From the NCBI RefSeq assembly GCF_050436995.1, contig NC_134773.1, positions 5,568,092 to 5,632,091 of the forward strand: 64,000 nucleotides of DNA, in the 5' to 3' direction. Under the pieces are notes generated by a model. The model saw nothing but the letters and a program-made list of their open reading frames with translations. It was not told the DNA's origin and searched no databases. Positions 20,992 through 33,205 of this stretch are shown in pieces; the stretch's first letter is position 1, and every line of letters begins with the position of its first letter. The position numbers and the translations under genes are program-made. Origin of the DNA: Anticarsia gemmatalis (taxonomy: Eukaryota > Arthropoda > Insecta > Lepidoptera > Erebidae).

Positions 20992-23597
20992 AATCTGTAA
21001 CCAAAATATGGTAACTTGGCATCGACGTTTTTCTATATGGTAACCGGGTAAAAAGGACTGCTCCTTTACTTATTACAAAAACAATAAGAGTTTCGAGGAA
21101 CACTACCTGGTATGAGATATTTAGGATGAAAGCGACAATAAACACTCGTACAATCGACATTTAAAATAACAAGATTTATGTTTAAACTAAAACCAGACTA
21201 GGTAAATACACTCGGATACTAAATAATGGATAACTGCATCATAAGCAGGAAGAAGTTATCTCCCCTGAGCAGTAAGTATCTCCCCTGGTACCTTAAGCGG
21301 CAGGGGAAAGAAGACAGGGGAGATACTATTTCGACAAAATATCGATATAAAAGTCTAAATTTTTGTAACAAGTTATTAGACGGGAAGATTACGATTCTTT
21401 GCATACATTACAGTAATTCTAGGAAGAAAGTAAAATATTTATGCTTATAATAAAGAATAAAATCTTACCAGGGGAAAGAACACACTCACTGAACCACGAC
21501 AGTTTTCACCAAGTGGCGTCTGTGTAATAGCGAACCATATGGCGGGCGCATTCGCGCCGACGGCTTGCTGTCAACTTCACGTTAGTAACTTGGTGCTCAA
21601 GGTCAGAATTTACGCGGCGAAATTAAAAGTCGTGAGTTTTTAATAAAAACAAAACGCCAGGGGAAGAGATGCTATATACGAGGGACAAATTTCAATATTA
21701 AACATTTTATGAATATCTAAATGTTACCTTTTTCATTTTTTTCCATTGCTTTAATTTAGTTTGTCTAGTTTTTAAATAATACACAATTTAATTTATTTAA
21801 TAATTTAAAGATAGTTAAAAATACTAATTTATTAACATGATCGGTTAAAGGACAGACCAGGGGAGATAAATTTTTCATGTTTAAGGCGCTTTTGTGACTA
21901 AATTAAAAACATTTCATCGGTGAATTTTAGTGACCTTACAGAAGATACTGACTTTGATAATCTCACAGCTTTATTTTAAATAAATTATCAATTAAAAATA
22001 TAAAAAAATTCATTGACATTGAAATTACCTCATAACTTAGAATGACCCATAAGTAATTGATGAAAGTTCAATAGAGTAAAGAAAAGCTTGATAATGAACA
22101 AATATATTACAATAATAGTACAATCAACTGAACATCTTCGTCACTTAACAACTAGTAACTTAAACAAACAATTGGAAAATTAACAGAAAATACAAAAGTA
22201 AAGGTATAATGTCAGGAAGACAACAAGTCGAGCACGATTATAACAATTAACTGACTGTACTGTCACCAAAATATCTTTTTAAAATAATATTGTTCTTCAT
22301 AAACATTAATGTTCTGTCTTACTTATAAACGTGGTATAAGCTCTGATTAGTTATTCAATTTTTTGTCACTCACAATTTGAAACTATTTAGGAGTAAATGT
22401 AAAATTACGTAAGTGACTTTCGATCTTAGACTGAGGACATAAGATGCCCTCTGCAGCTGTATTTACAGTGTCACATACCACAATTAAATATGATTTTAAC
22501 CACATTTATATATGTATAATACACGTCAAAGCGTGCTCGCAACTTGTGCCGATAAGGCAGATACTATACAGTCTACGAATTATAACAACATGTGGAAGAA
22601 GAATTACAGTTTATTAGTATGGAAGCTTATAGTCGTTTTTACAGCCAAGGAACAATAGAGGCATATATGTATTTTATTATATATACTTAGTACAAGATTG
22701 TGTCTGTCAGACATAGTGACCACTCAAGTATATACATATTATTATTCTCTCAGGATAACATAAGAGTATTTTGTTCTTTAGGTATTTATCTACAATTTCT
22801 ATATGGAAGAATATTTCGTGGAAAGAAGTAATTGACATATTATTTTGTTCATTGTTATTCATTTGTTACAATTTAAGCTTCAAATAATCACTCAAATATA
22901 TACTCAGGAAAGAAAAAGTTATAAAGTTGAATGCCCAGTTACACTACGTCTGGGTAAGCATCAGATGGCTTATCTGGAACTAATCCATATTGTGATATAA
23001 GCCTATATAAAAAAAACAAAGTAGGAGTCTACTTATGTATCAGATTATATTAACAAATTAGCATTTGATCATATTTATACAATTTATCTGCCACTTTATC
23101 TACCAGATAGCTTTATCCGTAAGTGACGAGATTTTAATTTCTAATCAGAGGTAACACGGGAAGGTATCAGGCGCGCAGTGACGCGAGGAGTTGTAACGTA
23201 CTCAGTACACTTGCAGAGAACATTATAGCTATCAGTCACAAAAATATGTCTATTGATATACTAGCAAACAACAACAAAGCAGTTTTCAATAACTTGACAT
23301 TAGCTATTTCGCAATGGTTTACCTTGGTTCCTCAAAATTAAATATTTTAAACATAATAGTCATTGTTCAATTCAACTATAATAACCCTAACAAGAGTTAG
23401 TTACCAGTCAGTCGTCCATACCGCGCGAGGTACCAGGCTGACAGTGACGTGAGGAGTTGTAACTCTACTCTCTGTATTTACAACACTCTTACTACCTACG
23501 AGGGTCACACATAATCACGCTTATTAACTAATTACCATTGTCGATTACTGAAAGTAAGTTTAACCTCTGTATGTATGTGTGTGTCGTGCGAGCCTCG
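20992..23597. other. Intergenic AT-rich stretch downstream of the Myb-domain gene
   Basis: Only the CAGGGGAGATA motif cluster (to about 21870), one MITE-like copy (22930-23130) and two copies of a short repeat (about 23160 and 23405-23465, AGTGACGCGAGGAGTTGTAAC) are visible. No supported gene. Confidence 0.4.
22930..23130. mobile_element. MITE-like element, diverged copy
   Basis: Left end CCAGTTACACTACGTCTGGG is partly complementary to the right end GCTTTATCCGTAAGTGACGA; assigned to the same family by similarity of ends and of the internal GATGGCTTATCTGG-like text. Confidence 0.35.
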
Positions 23598-26500
23598 TCA
23601 CATAACCAGCTTAGGATTGAATAATTTGCGTGAGCGTGACGTGGCTGGAGGGGGCGAGGGCTGCGGCGTGGGGGGCGCGCGTGAGCGGCGCGGCCGCCGG
23701 GGGGACGCGGCGGGAGGAGACGCGGCGCGCGGCGCGGGGGACGACACGTCGGACGAGTTGCGCACGTCGTTGTAGGCGCGCGGAGCCACGAAGTACGAGC
23801 GCAGCGACTGTCGCTTGCCGCCGCCCGCCTTGTCTTCCTCGCTGTCCTCCTGCGACGACGGCGCCGCTCGCTTCCGCGGCGACTTCACCCGCGGTTCCTC
23901 GGGCTCCGGCTCCGAGTCGGGCGCGACACGAGGCCGGCGCGTGGAGGCGGCGCGCACCACGTCCTCCTTGAAGATGGAGTTCCGCCGCGGCGCCTCGGAG
24001 TTGGCTCGCCTCTTGTGCTTGATCTCGCCGGTGGCGGCGGCGGCCCTGAGCCGGGACACGTGCGCGGGCGGCAGGCGCAGCGCGCCCAGCGCCGGCAGGA
24101 TGTAGCGCAGGTAGCGGTTGCGCAGCGAGTGCCAGGAGCGAGCCGCGCCCGCCAGCGCCGGGAACTGCTCCTGCAGCTCGCGCCACACCGAGTTGCCGTT
24201 GACGCGGCGCGCGCGCCCGCCCGACGACACCCACGCCACTATCGCGTGGTCCTCCAGGTTCGAGTACTCCTTCAGCCGGGAACTAGACGCCCTGAAACAT
24301 AACATTACATATTATTCGACTAAAGCAGGGCAGGAACTGAACTCAAATAAACTAAATTTTATGATAGGTTTACATTTAACGTGTACATGCAGAACCGCTG
24401 TTCATGCTGACCTTATCACTGCGACGTGTATCGTAGCGACAGATATTTTCAGCAACATTTAAGACTGTATGAAATTGCTAAATAAATAAATAAAATAGAT
24501 ATTCAATAACAAGCTGAAAAAAAGTGTTATATTTGAATAACTCACCTTTTACTGATAACATGTATGTGTTCGTTGTCTTCCGTCTCGCTCACTCTGTTCA
24601 CCGCGCTCGTCGCACTCGTGGCACTGCTCTTACTCTTCACTTTCTGCTTGGTGCTGGCTGCTGACACTTTGTCTGCTTCTCTCTCACTGGAGCTCATTCT
24701 ACTCCTCCACTTGGACTTCTTGGCGGGACTAACTAAAGACTTTGTTGCCATCACTTTCTTCACTCTATCTGCATCCCTTTCTTTACTAGACTTTGATTTA
24801 CTTTTATCTGAATTAACTACAGGTTTATTGTGTGTTTCTTTCCTTCTATTGTCTGTCTCGCTCGCACTATTTGAAGAGCTTGATGCTCGTCTCTTTTTTG
24901 ATTTCTCTTGCATTTGTTTTTTCTCCCTGTTTGTATATTTATCTTTGCTGATCAATGTTGATTTCTTTTTAATAGAATTCACTAGTGACTTTTGTCTCTC
25001 TCTGTTCTCGTCGTCTGTCTCACTCACACTGTTAGAGCTTGATGATTGTCTTGTATTTGTGTCAACTTGTTTCTTATCTACAACTCTCTCTCTATGAGGA
25101 TGTATTGCTTTCTTCTTCACTGAGTTACTTGTTGTCTTGCTCGGAGTGTGTGTCTTCTCATCATCTGTCTCACTCACACTGTTCACTGTGTTTGATGATT
25201 GCCTCTTGTTAGATTTAGTTTGTTTCACCGGCAAAAATCTACCTTTTTCGTCCCTCTTCATAAGTGATGTTCTGGCTTTAGTGGCACTTACAGGTGATTT
25301 TGTTTGTTTGTCTTTCCCTGCATCGTCTGTCTCACTCACACTGTGTGAAGAAGTTGACGATTGTCTCTTTCGAGGTTTCAATTGTCCATTGTTGACTTCT
25401 CCTCCTTTAGTAGCAGAGTTACGCTTAACAGAGTTAGTTACTGTCTTGTTGTGCGTCTCACTCTTATCTGTGTCTGTCTCACTCACACTGCTGGATGAGC
25501 TCGACGATTGTCTCTTGTTAGATTTAGTTTGTGTCACTTGTTTACTGGTCGCCTTGCTCCTACTACTACTCCTTGTGGAGTTAGTAACATGTCTAGTGTT
25601 CTCTCTCTTTTCCTCGTCGTCCGTCTCGCTCGCACTGCTCGAGGAGTCGCGTCGCCTGCTCTTGGCGGGGCTCGCTACTGGTTTGTTTTGCCTCACTTTT
25701 TTCACTCTAACTCTGCCATTTACCATGGCGTTCCTGGCATGAGTGTTAGTGGCGCTCGTCACAGACCTGGTGGTGTGTCGGCGGCCGCCCGCGACCGCCT
25801 CGCTGTCGCTGCTGAGCACCAGCCGCTTCATGACGTAGGGCGAGGAGCCGCGCTCGTTCTCCTTGTCCGTGTCGCTGGAGCTGCGCTCGCGGTAGTGCGG
25901 CGCGGCCGAGCGGCGCGGGCGGGCGCGGGGCGCGGCGGCACTGGGCGCGGGGGACTGCGTGTCGGAGCGGCGGGCGAGCCCGAGGCGCGCGGCGAAGTGC
26001 GGCAGCGCCGTGTGGTGTCGCTCCCGCAGCGCGCGCTCGGTGCGGGGACAGCGCGGCACGTCCACGAGCGGGTTGATGGCGTAGAACAGCGCGCGCTTGT
26101 AGGCGTCGTCCGCGTCGAAGCGCTCCAGCGCGCCGCGCCGCGTGCGCGCCACGAAGCTGCGCAGCGCCGCCACGTCGCTGGCCGAGATCGTCAGCTCCTT
26201 GCACACGGACTCGGCGCGCACCTCCTGCCGTCTCTGTCGCCGCGGCGTCTTGCTCGGTCGCTCGAAGTCGTCCGCCGAGTCGGCACCCGAATTGTCCTCC
26301 GCTCGGTCGCGTTTGTTTCTATCGGGGTGTTTGAGCAGAGACTGTAGCGGTGGCGCGCGTCTGCGGGACTCGTTGACGGCGGCGGGCGGCGCGGGCGTGG
26401 GAGCGCGGGGGCGGGCGGCGGGCGCGGGGCCGGCGGGGTGCACGGGGCGGGGCGGCGCGTGGTCGAGGCTGAGCGTGAGCGTGGCGGTGTCGTGCTGCAC

Positions 26501-28367
26501 GCCCACGTCGCAGCGCCGCGCCGCGCCCGCACTCGCCGCGCACCACTCCTGCGCCTTGCTGTTGTTACATCTGAAGCACACACACGTCATCGTTGTACAA
26601 CTATGAATATTTAATTATTACTTAAATTAATGTTTTCTCTCTGTTATATTATTATGAATTTGATATTAAATTAAAATATAATGTTGAATTATGGTCATAT
26701 AAAGGTTATTGACACATTTGAATGAACCCACAGTGAACAAAGCTTGCTATGCATATGCAAGTATGCAAAATATTATACGACAAATGATTTAAGTGCATGT
26801 GTCAGCAGAAAGTGCTGATATGACAGTAAAGGCAACAATGCTTATGATGCTAACAATTTATATAGAATTACTAATAGATATGTACAGCCTTACATTATAA
26901 ACAACTAGCATTATAATGATGACAGTTACCCATGTGAGTGCACACAGCACGTGTGTGGCTTGTTGTGCTCATCTCCGCCAGTGGTGGCGGAGGTCTGCTC
27001 CACAGTGTTGACACGGAGTGATGAGCGCGAGCCGCTGGGTCCTGTCTCCTCAGTACTACAAACACACACACACATACAGTCAATATTAATTATTATTTTA
27101 GATTTAATTACATGCATCTCAGAAAACTCTTCAGAATTGCAATTCATAGCTGTAGATATATCACTAAATGATTTTGATTTTGATACTCTGCTAAGTAAGT
27201 AAAGAGTACTAAGTAAAGAGCCTTGGCATGCACCATTTAACTGGAATATTTATATAATTATTGATAATTCTGTGTATACCCAAAATAAAGTAGTGGTATC
27301 AAACAGGCCTGCAACAGCTGCATGGGCCCGCGGGTCTCTCATGTTCGGAATTCAGATATTTGTATACATTCTTCAGCTTAGCGGCAGTTTGTTAATCTAT
27401 TGTACTAAGTTGTTGGACTCATAACTTTGTATGTTTGTTACTCAATCACACCAAAACTACTGAACAGATATTGATTAAATTTGGCAGTGTTGTAGCTTAT
27501 GTACACAGAGTAACACATAACACACACATGAACATGTGTGGGGTGGTGTATGAATCTGTATGATGGTGCACCCAATGGTGAAGTGTAAGATGATTGAGTG
27601 AGAGGAGAGACAATATAGTTAGACATGATTACGGCAAAAATATGAAGATGAAGATATTGAAAATAATGGTTATTTTGTATCAAAAATTAAATTTGGTGAT
27701 TATAAAAAATTAAAAAGTTTATGTTGAAATTAAAAGATAGCATTGAAAGCCCAAGAATGCCTACATACATTTGCCTGTAGTTTGGTTCATTAGCCAGAGT
27801 CCTCTAGCTCCTGCTATTATTAGTGAATATAATATTACATAAACCACACAATCCAAACCAACTGGCAACTATAGTAATAATGCATGATTCCACATCACTT
27901 AACTATCTATTTTAAATCACATACAGTTAGCTCATAACATGAACAGAAACACCAATACTTGACTTAACTGAACATATGTACATCACTGATCTTTGTGCTT
28001 GCACCAATCATTCTTATCAGAACATGTTTAGATAATGTTGCGTTGACAATAATGTAATGCTCAGTGTAATTGGATATGAGTGACTGTACAAAAGAGGTGA
28101 GAACTGCATAACAAGATTTAGAACAAAACTATTGAACATTAGGTACCTGAGAGCAGGAACCCGAGGTCCGAGTCGCACAGCGCTGGGGCGGCCGGCGGCC
28201 AGCGCCTGCAGCGCGCCGAGCACGCGGCGGGTGGACGCCACATGCAGCTTGCCGCGCCGCACGTACACGAAGCGCGGCCGGCCGCGCCCGCCCTCCACGG
28301 CGCCGCGTTCCACGTCCACCTCGCGCCAGCGCCCGCCGCCCCACACGTAGTACCGCGCGCCGCTCAT
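23598..28367 (-). CDS. Rap1(TERF2IP)-like Myb-domain protein, 1021 aa, four exons
   Basis: Minus-strand coding exons 28147-28367 (ATG at 28365-28367), 26930-27055, 24546-26570 and 23598-24291 (TGA at 23598-23600). All borders are AG/GT and phases match (2, 2, 2). The N-terminal 115 residues are not recognised. Residues about 242-317 form a compact predicted-helical segment (LTISASDVAALRSFV...) of unknown type. About 370-790 is a Lys/Ser-rich tract with repeated S-x-S-E-T-D motifs. The last exon holds a Myb/SANT-like domain (803-856: LEDHAIVAWV, GNSVWREL, SWHSLRNRYLRYI), which matches the pattern of the Rap1 Myb family (GNxLW, HSWQSLxxRYxKHL). Rap1/TERF2IP is a shelterin partner and transcription regulator in other animals. 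No BRCT domain is evident at the N-terminus, so the orthology is inference; a generic Myb/SANT chromatin protein is the alternative. Confidence 0.65.
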
Positions 28368-28748
28368 CCTGCCTCATCACACGCACTCGAGCACTGCACC
28401 AACCACACTTGCACACTGACACCTCACTTTGTATCTTACACCTAAGCACTACTTTTGATAATGTTATGTATGTTTCTATTGCGTATAGTCAGTTTATTGT
28501 ACGCGTCTGCTACATAAATATGGTAAACACGGTGTTCCCGCCACCGAGCGATGCTACAGCTCGCGATGTTTATATTTTGACAACTGACGTTTGACATTGA
28601 CAACTAGTGCCGTTGAGTCTTTTTTTTTCTGTAGTTGTAGACTAGCACTTTTGAGCCCTTCATTCATTATTAACCTACCTGCTGACCTTTGACGATAGTA
28701 TTTTATTTAGTGAAACTACACAAGTGAGCAAAAAAAAAATATTAAAAC
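28368..28748. other. Upstream region of the Myb-domain gene
   Basis: AT-rich flank with no ORF; it must contain the minus-strand promoter, but no convincing TATA or initiator element can be singled out. Confidence 0.3.
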
Positions 28749-29049
28749 ATATCGCTCCTTCAATGCAAAAGGGCCACAACTCAAAAAAAAATGAAAATCG
28801 TTTTATTGCAAAAATGACACCTGAACCGACTATATTTTATAGTAAAAAAAAAACACCCATCATTTTTGCTTATTTTATGGCTGCACTGACTTACTGCCCT
28901 TTTTGCATTAGCTCACTTTGACAGGTAATGTCAGTGCAAAACAGCCACTTTGTGAGTTGCGCCCGGAGATTCAACGCAAATGCTCGTCAGTTGCGTGAAA
29001 AAGTGCCACAATCCAAAATACGTCTGTGTTGGGTGCAAAATTTCAAGTT

Positions 29050-29262
29050 CACGTGATTATATTTCACAATACAAAACTGCCATATTTTGGAAAACGTCCT
29101 TTTTGCATTCTAATTATAGTATTTGTTACCATATTTTGTTATACAAAAATGCCATATTTCTGAAAACGACCGTTTTGCATTCAAACACTAGTATTTGTTA
29201 TTATATTTTGTAATATAACAGTAGCATATTTTGAAATACGTCCTTTTTGCAATAAATTATTG
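29050..29262. repeat. Tandem ~75-80 bp AT-rich repeat, about 2.5 copies
   Basis: The text (G)CCATATTTTGGAAAACG, TCCTTTTTGCATTC, TATAGTATTTGTTAC recurs three times with 10-20% divergence inside the left part of the inverted-repeat region. Confidence 0.6.
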
Positions 29263-29379
29263 TGGAATAAATAATTATTTTTAGCATGCTACAATGGGAA
29301 GGCCATAAATATGACCGTTTGGCATGATAATAATTTTAGTATTCGTTAAAATTTACGAAATAAAATTAAACATTTTGAT

Positions 29380-31371
29380 GCAGGGAAAGGCAAGGGGGGA
29401 CCCTTCCCTTTCAAATCGCCCTTTTAGCGGCAAGATCCGACTAGTCCTTTTCAAATGCGTCTAGGTCATCCCGCCATCCCCCCCGACGGGTCTCCACCTT
29501 GCTGTGGTGGGGGGGCTTAGTAGCCGCAACCTTGAGTCCGAGGATTCGGTTGCGGTGAACCAAGAGGGACCCAGTGGAGAGGCCGCTTCCCTGTCTGGGT
29601 GGTACCGCACCAACCCGGGGGACCAAAGCGGCCGGCCGGCTGGGCCTAGGCGACGTAAGCCTGGCCGGTTTAGGAGAGGCTAGTCGCGGGGGAAGGGAGG
29701 TCGCTAAACCCTATCCTCCGCGACTGGGCGGGGCCGCACCGCGTGATGCGGCAACAGGGGGGCTGCCGTGGGGAGCCGGGGGTCGGGCGGTCGGACCCGG
29801 CTCTTAACCCATGGCGGCTGGTGGTGGGGCCGCTGGGCAGCTGGAGTAGTAGCGGGCGGACTGCCGCTCTTGGGTTCGGTGGCTAGGGTCACGGGGCAGC
29901 TGGAGTCGGAGCGTGGGACGCTCCGCTCTTGGGTCAGTGGCCTTGGCTGCTGGGCAGCTGGAGTGGGCGGACCGCTGCTCTTGGGCTCAGTGGCCGGAGA
30001 GGAGGTGGCGGCGGCCTACACATCTTCCGCCGCCGGCGGCCGGGACATGCTGCGCATCTGCGCGTGGCCTGTCCCGGCTTCCGAAGGCCCCCTGGCTGGT
30101 GAACTCGGGGGAGTTTGCTGGCCATTGCACAAGGGGGCATAGTGGGGGGACGGCATCCGTGTGTTGGGGTGTCGTCCCACACTGTGGAGGAGTCCACGCG
30201 TGGACGGCCGCGTCGGGGTCGCGGATGTGTGCTTAAAAGCGTTCCCGTGGCCTCGGCACTATGCGGCGAGGAGGAGGCAACACCTCGGTGGTTTAGTGGG
30301 TAGGCCTAGCCCTTCTGGTTCGGAGAGCCCCACATACCCCAGCGCTCCCCCGGGCGCTGGGGATGCAATTTCATGCATTAACCGAGTTAAAAAAAAAAAA
30401 AAAAAAAAGGTCATCCCGCCATCTCCGTTTAGATCTCCCGCGTCTGCGATGACTATCCTCTGGCATCCAGTTGGTAGATATGCGGGTCCACCTTTCCGGA
30501 TGCATGCGGATAATGTGGCCGGCCCAGTTCCATTTCAACCTGGCGGTCTTCTTCCCTAAATCGGCTATGCGAGTTTGGGAGCGCAGTATAGAATCTGTTC
30601 TTCTTACATCTGATATACTACGCTCCATTTCTTTCTGGCAAACCTTCGGTTTCTTCTTTTGGTTTTCCGTAAGGGACCATGTTTGGGCGCCGTAGGTTAG
30701 GACGGGTAGTATAAACATTTCGACGAGCTTCCGCTTAAGTGACAGTGGAAGGTTACCTTTCATTAGCTCTTTCATGGACCAGGAGCTCTTCCAGGCACTT
30801 GTGACACGTTTGTCCAACTCTTTGTCCCGTCGGTTGTTAAAAGAGGTTATCTGGCTCAAGTAAGTGTACTCGTCGACATAGTGTATGACGTGTCAGCCTA
30901 CCTCGACCCTACGTTTTGTGTTGTTGGTCATAACCTGGGTTTTTGTACGGTTCTTACTTAGTCCAATCTGAAGGCTTGCCGTGCTCAGATCTTTGAGCAT
31001 TGATTCGAGTTCCAATGCAAAGGAAGAGAAGAGGACAATATCGTCTGCAAAACGAAGGTTTGTTAACTGTTTGCCACTAACAACAATGCCTTTCGATTGC
31101 CGCCAGGCTCCTGAAAAATTTTCGAGGGTGCTGGTAAGTAATTTTGGAGATAGCGGGTCTCCCTGTTTCACGCTTTTTTGGATTTAGAGAGATTGTTGTA
31201 TATTGCTTTGATGAGTTTGATGTATGTAGCTTCGATTCTACATAGTATCTTCTTAAGGTCTTGGTTATGGAGTGATGATTCTGTGGCGGAATGACTGATG
31301 CTGCCAAAAGCTTTGGAATAATCCACGAATGCTAAATATAAAGGTTTATTAAACTCATAAAACTTTTCTAT
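29380..31371 (-). mobile_element. RTE-clade LINE, 5'-truncated and decayed, interrupted by another insertion
   Basis: The minus strand encodes scattered reverse-transcriptase and C-terminal segments: KQGDPLSPKLL (motif 4) and NLRFADDIVLFSS (FADD catalytic box) within 30893-31171, LPVLTYGAQTWSLTE and TARLKWNWAGHIIRM within 30412-30859, and RWRDDLDAFEKD. These are typical of RTE-type elements in insects. Frameshifts and stops break the frame. The C-terminal RWRDDL coding text is split by the 930-bp insert at 29479-30408, after which the element continues to about 29380. Confidence 0.75.
29479..30408 (+). mobile_element. ORF-less relative of the SART-like elements, with 15-bp target-site duplication outside the telomeric repeats
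   Basis: Flanked by GGTCATCCCGCCATC at 29464-29478 and 30409-30423. The 5' end (CGACGGGTCTCCACCTTGCT...) resembles the 5' UTR start of the telomeric elements for about 45 nt. The right part (about 30035-30408) closely matches the 3' UTR of the element at 48837, including GGTAGGCCTAGCCCTTCTGG and the pre-poly(A) hairpin, and ends in poly(A). Neither ORF1 nor ORF2 is present. A GCTGGGCAGCTGGAGT unit is repeated three times at 29835-29997. It looks like a non-autonomous derivative or a heavily deleted copy. Confidence 0.8.
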
Positions 31372-32324
31372 TATCTTATTTCTTTAATACTCCTGCTGCA
31401 CTCAGTCTACTCGTCACGTTACCCATTGATTGATGATGATGATGGATGTTTAATTTTACTAAATAATGAAAGTTACGCACAAAGTTGATCTCTATTATAT
31501 TACTTACTTAATAATAAGTAAAGATTTTTTAATTTAGATTGTTTAATATAATGTTTTCCTGGTGTCTATTCACTTATGGTTTTATTTACTAATAAGATTT
31601 AACTTTTTGATACGGTTTTTTACCAAAAAATGTACAATAAACCATTTTTATTTGCAAAACTGTGTTTAATTTTTGACATATTTTTCATGATATTGGTTCA
31701 AATTTTGAATGCAAAACGGACTTATATGCGTTTTTTTCTTAATAGGTAACAGCTATTACAAAGTTTATATTGTAGATAGATAGAGCTAAAAAATACGCAT
31801 CTAATGATATATTAACATCTTATATTTAATTAATAAATATATAAAATATAATAAAAAAACTGTTTCAAAAATTTGTTTTGGCTGTCCTGTAAAATTTATA
31901 GTTTTCGATTTGTGGCCCTTTTGTATTCAAGGAGCGATATATTGCATCTTTGGCACAATCGTAACATTATACAAAGAGCAAAAGAATTATAGGTCATGGA
32001 AGGAAACTATTTTTTTTTAATATTGAAGATAATAAGTTTTACAACTTTTAATATTAACCTGTTAGGGTCATGGACTTTTTTTTTATTTTTTAGTATTTAC
32101 GGCAAAAATGCTAGAACGTCTGTTTAGTAGGATATTGCTACTTCTCCATTTTAGTTCTCTAACAGTGTCACCCCCCTACCATGTCCGGCCCTCTTCATAG
32201 ACCCCCATTGCACAATTGGTCCTTTCGCTATTCACATCCGTATCCCTATTCGTTATCGAATCCGTATCCGTATTGGAATCGCATAACACATCCGTATCGG
32301 TAAGCGGGTACTAACTCCGGGCAA

Positions 32325-32455
32325 TTCACTGGACATTTGTTTAGAATTTGGGAAAGAGAAATCAGGTAAGGAATTGAATCCCGGGACCGAGGCGCGCGAT
32401 AGTCGCATACTCTTACCGATCGCGCTACTTGCCGACGCAGTACGATATATCCTAA
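32325..32455 (-). mobile_element. Degenerate tRNA-like SINE remnant
   Basis: On the minus strand an A-box-like GTAGCGCGATCGGTAAGAG is followed 30-40 bp later by a B-box-like GGTCCCGGGATTCAATTCC. No convincing tRNA acceptor stem is present. Weakly supported. Confidence 0.4.
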
Positions 32456-32948
32456 AACAGTAATTAGAACACATTGTACATTATTGGAGATAGTTGGACA
32501 GGGGCGGTATGAGGTTGACATGCAGAATTAAACTAAACCACGTTTTCATTCACTTTTATTATTCACATAATCAACACAGAATATGACATGTGCTTAGTAA
32601 ACTTTTACTGTCTAGTGACTAGAGTGTCTGGTGGCAATTGAACGTTACACAAATGTATCTACTATTTATTACATCCACCACGTGTGTCTAAACTAACATC
32701 TCTTAAGAGCAGTGTGTGAAGTGTGCGGCCCCACATCTCCGGAGACCCGGAGACACGCGGGACACGTGACCACAAGCTGATATAATGTTGCTAACATGAA
32801 TAAACACAGTCCACCTAATTAACTCATTCTGAATGCATACCTACTAGCTGTTAACTGACTAACTCTTATATCTACTACTAATAACCTAATAATACCTATA
32901 CTGTAAAAATATGTAACTTGATTATTTCTCAGGTTATTTAAGGACTTA

Positions 32949-33205
32949 TCTATACTAATACTATAAAGCTGAAGAGTTTGTTAGTTTGATTGTTTGTTTG
33001 AACGCGCTAATCTCAGGAACTACAGGTCCGATTTGAAAAATTCTTTCACTGTTAGATAGCCCATTTATCGAGGAAGGCTATAGGCTATATATCATCACGC
33101 TACGACCATTTGGAGCGGAGTAGTAACAAAAAATGTTACAGAAACGGGGAAAATGATGAGCCATTCTCTCTTACGTGACGCAAGCGAAGTTGCGCGGGTC
33201 AGCTA
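32949..33205 (+). mobile_element. Non-autonomous Helitron-like element
   Basis: Second nearly full copy of the 13347 element (same TCTATACTAATACTATAA start); the 3' end has decayed to CTAT. It lies just downstream of the glutamate receptor gene's stop codon, on the opposite strand. Confidence 0.65.

Larger units (their letters stand above)
28749..31948. mobile_element. Inverted-repeat-bounded region (unclassified DNA element), invaded by LINEs
   Basis: At 28749-28779 stands ATATCGCTCCTTCAATGCAA followed by AAGGGCCACAA; at 31910-31940 its reverse complement recurs with about two mismatches. Subterminal text is also inverted (CGTCCTTTTTGCATT-type copies at about 29090-29250 against TTGAATGCAAAACGGACTTA near 31715). 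Between them lies AT-rich sequence containing the RTE fragment. No transposase is visible, so the class is unknown and the outer borders are approximate. Confidence 0.45.

Noticed and set aside
25137..25742. Plus-strand Leu/Ser-rich ORF that looks like membrane segments
   Set aside because: It is the antisense of the Lys/Ser-rich repeat exon of the Myb-domain gene; the hydrophobicity is a by-product of complementary codons.
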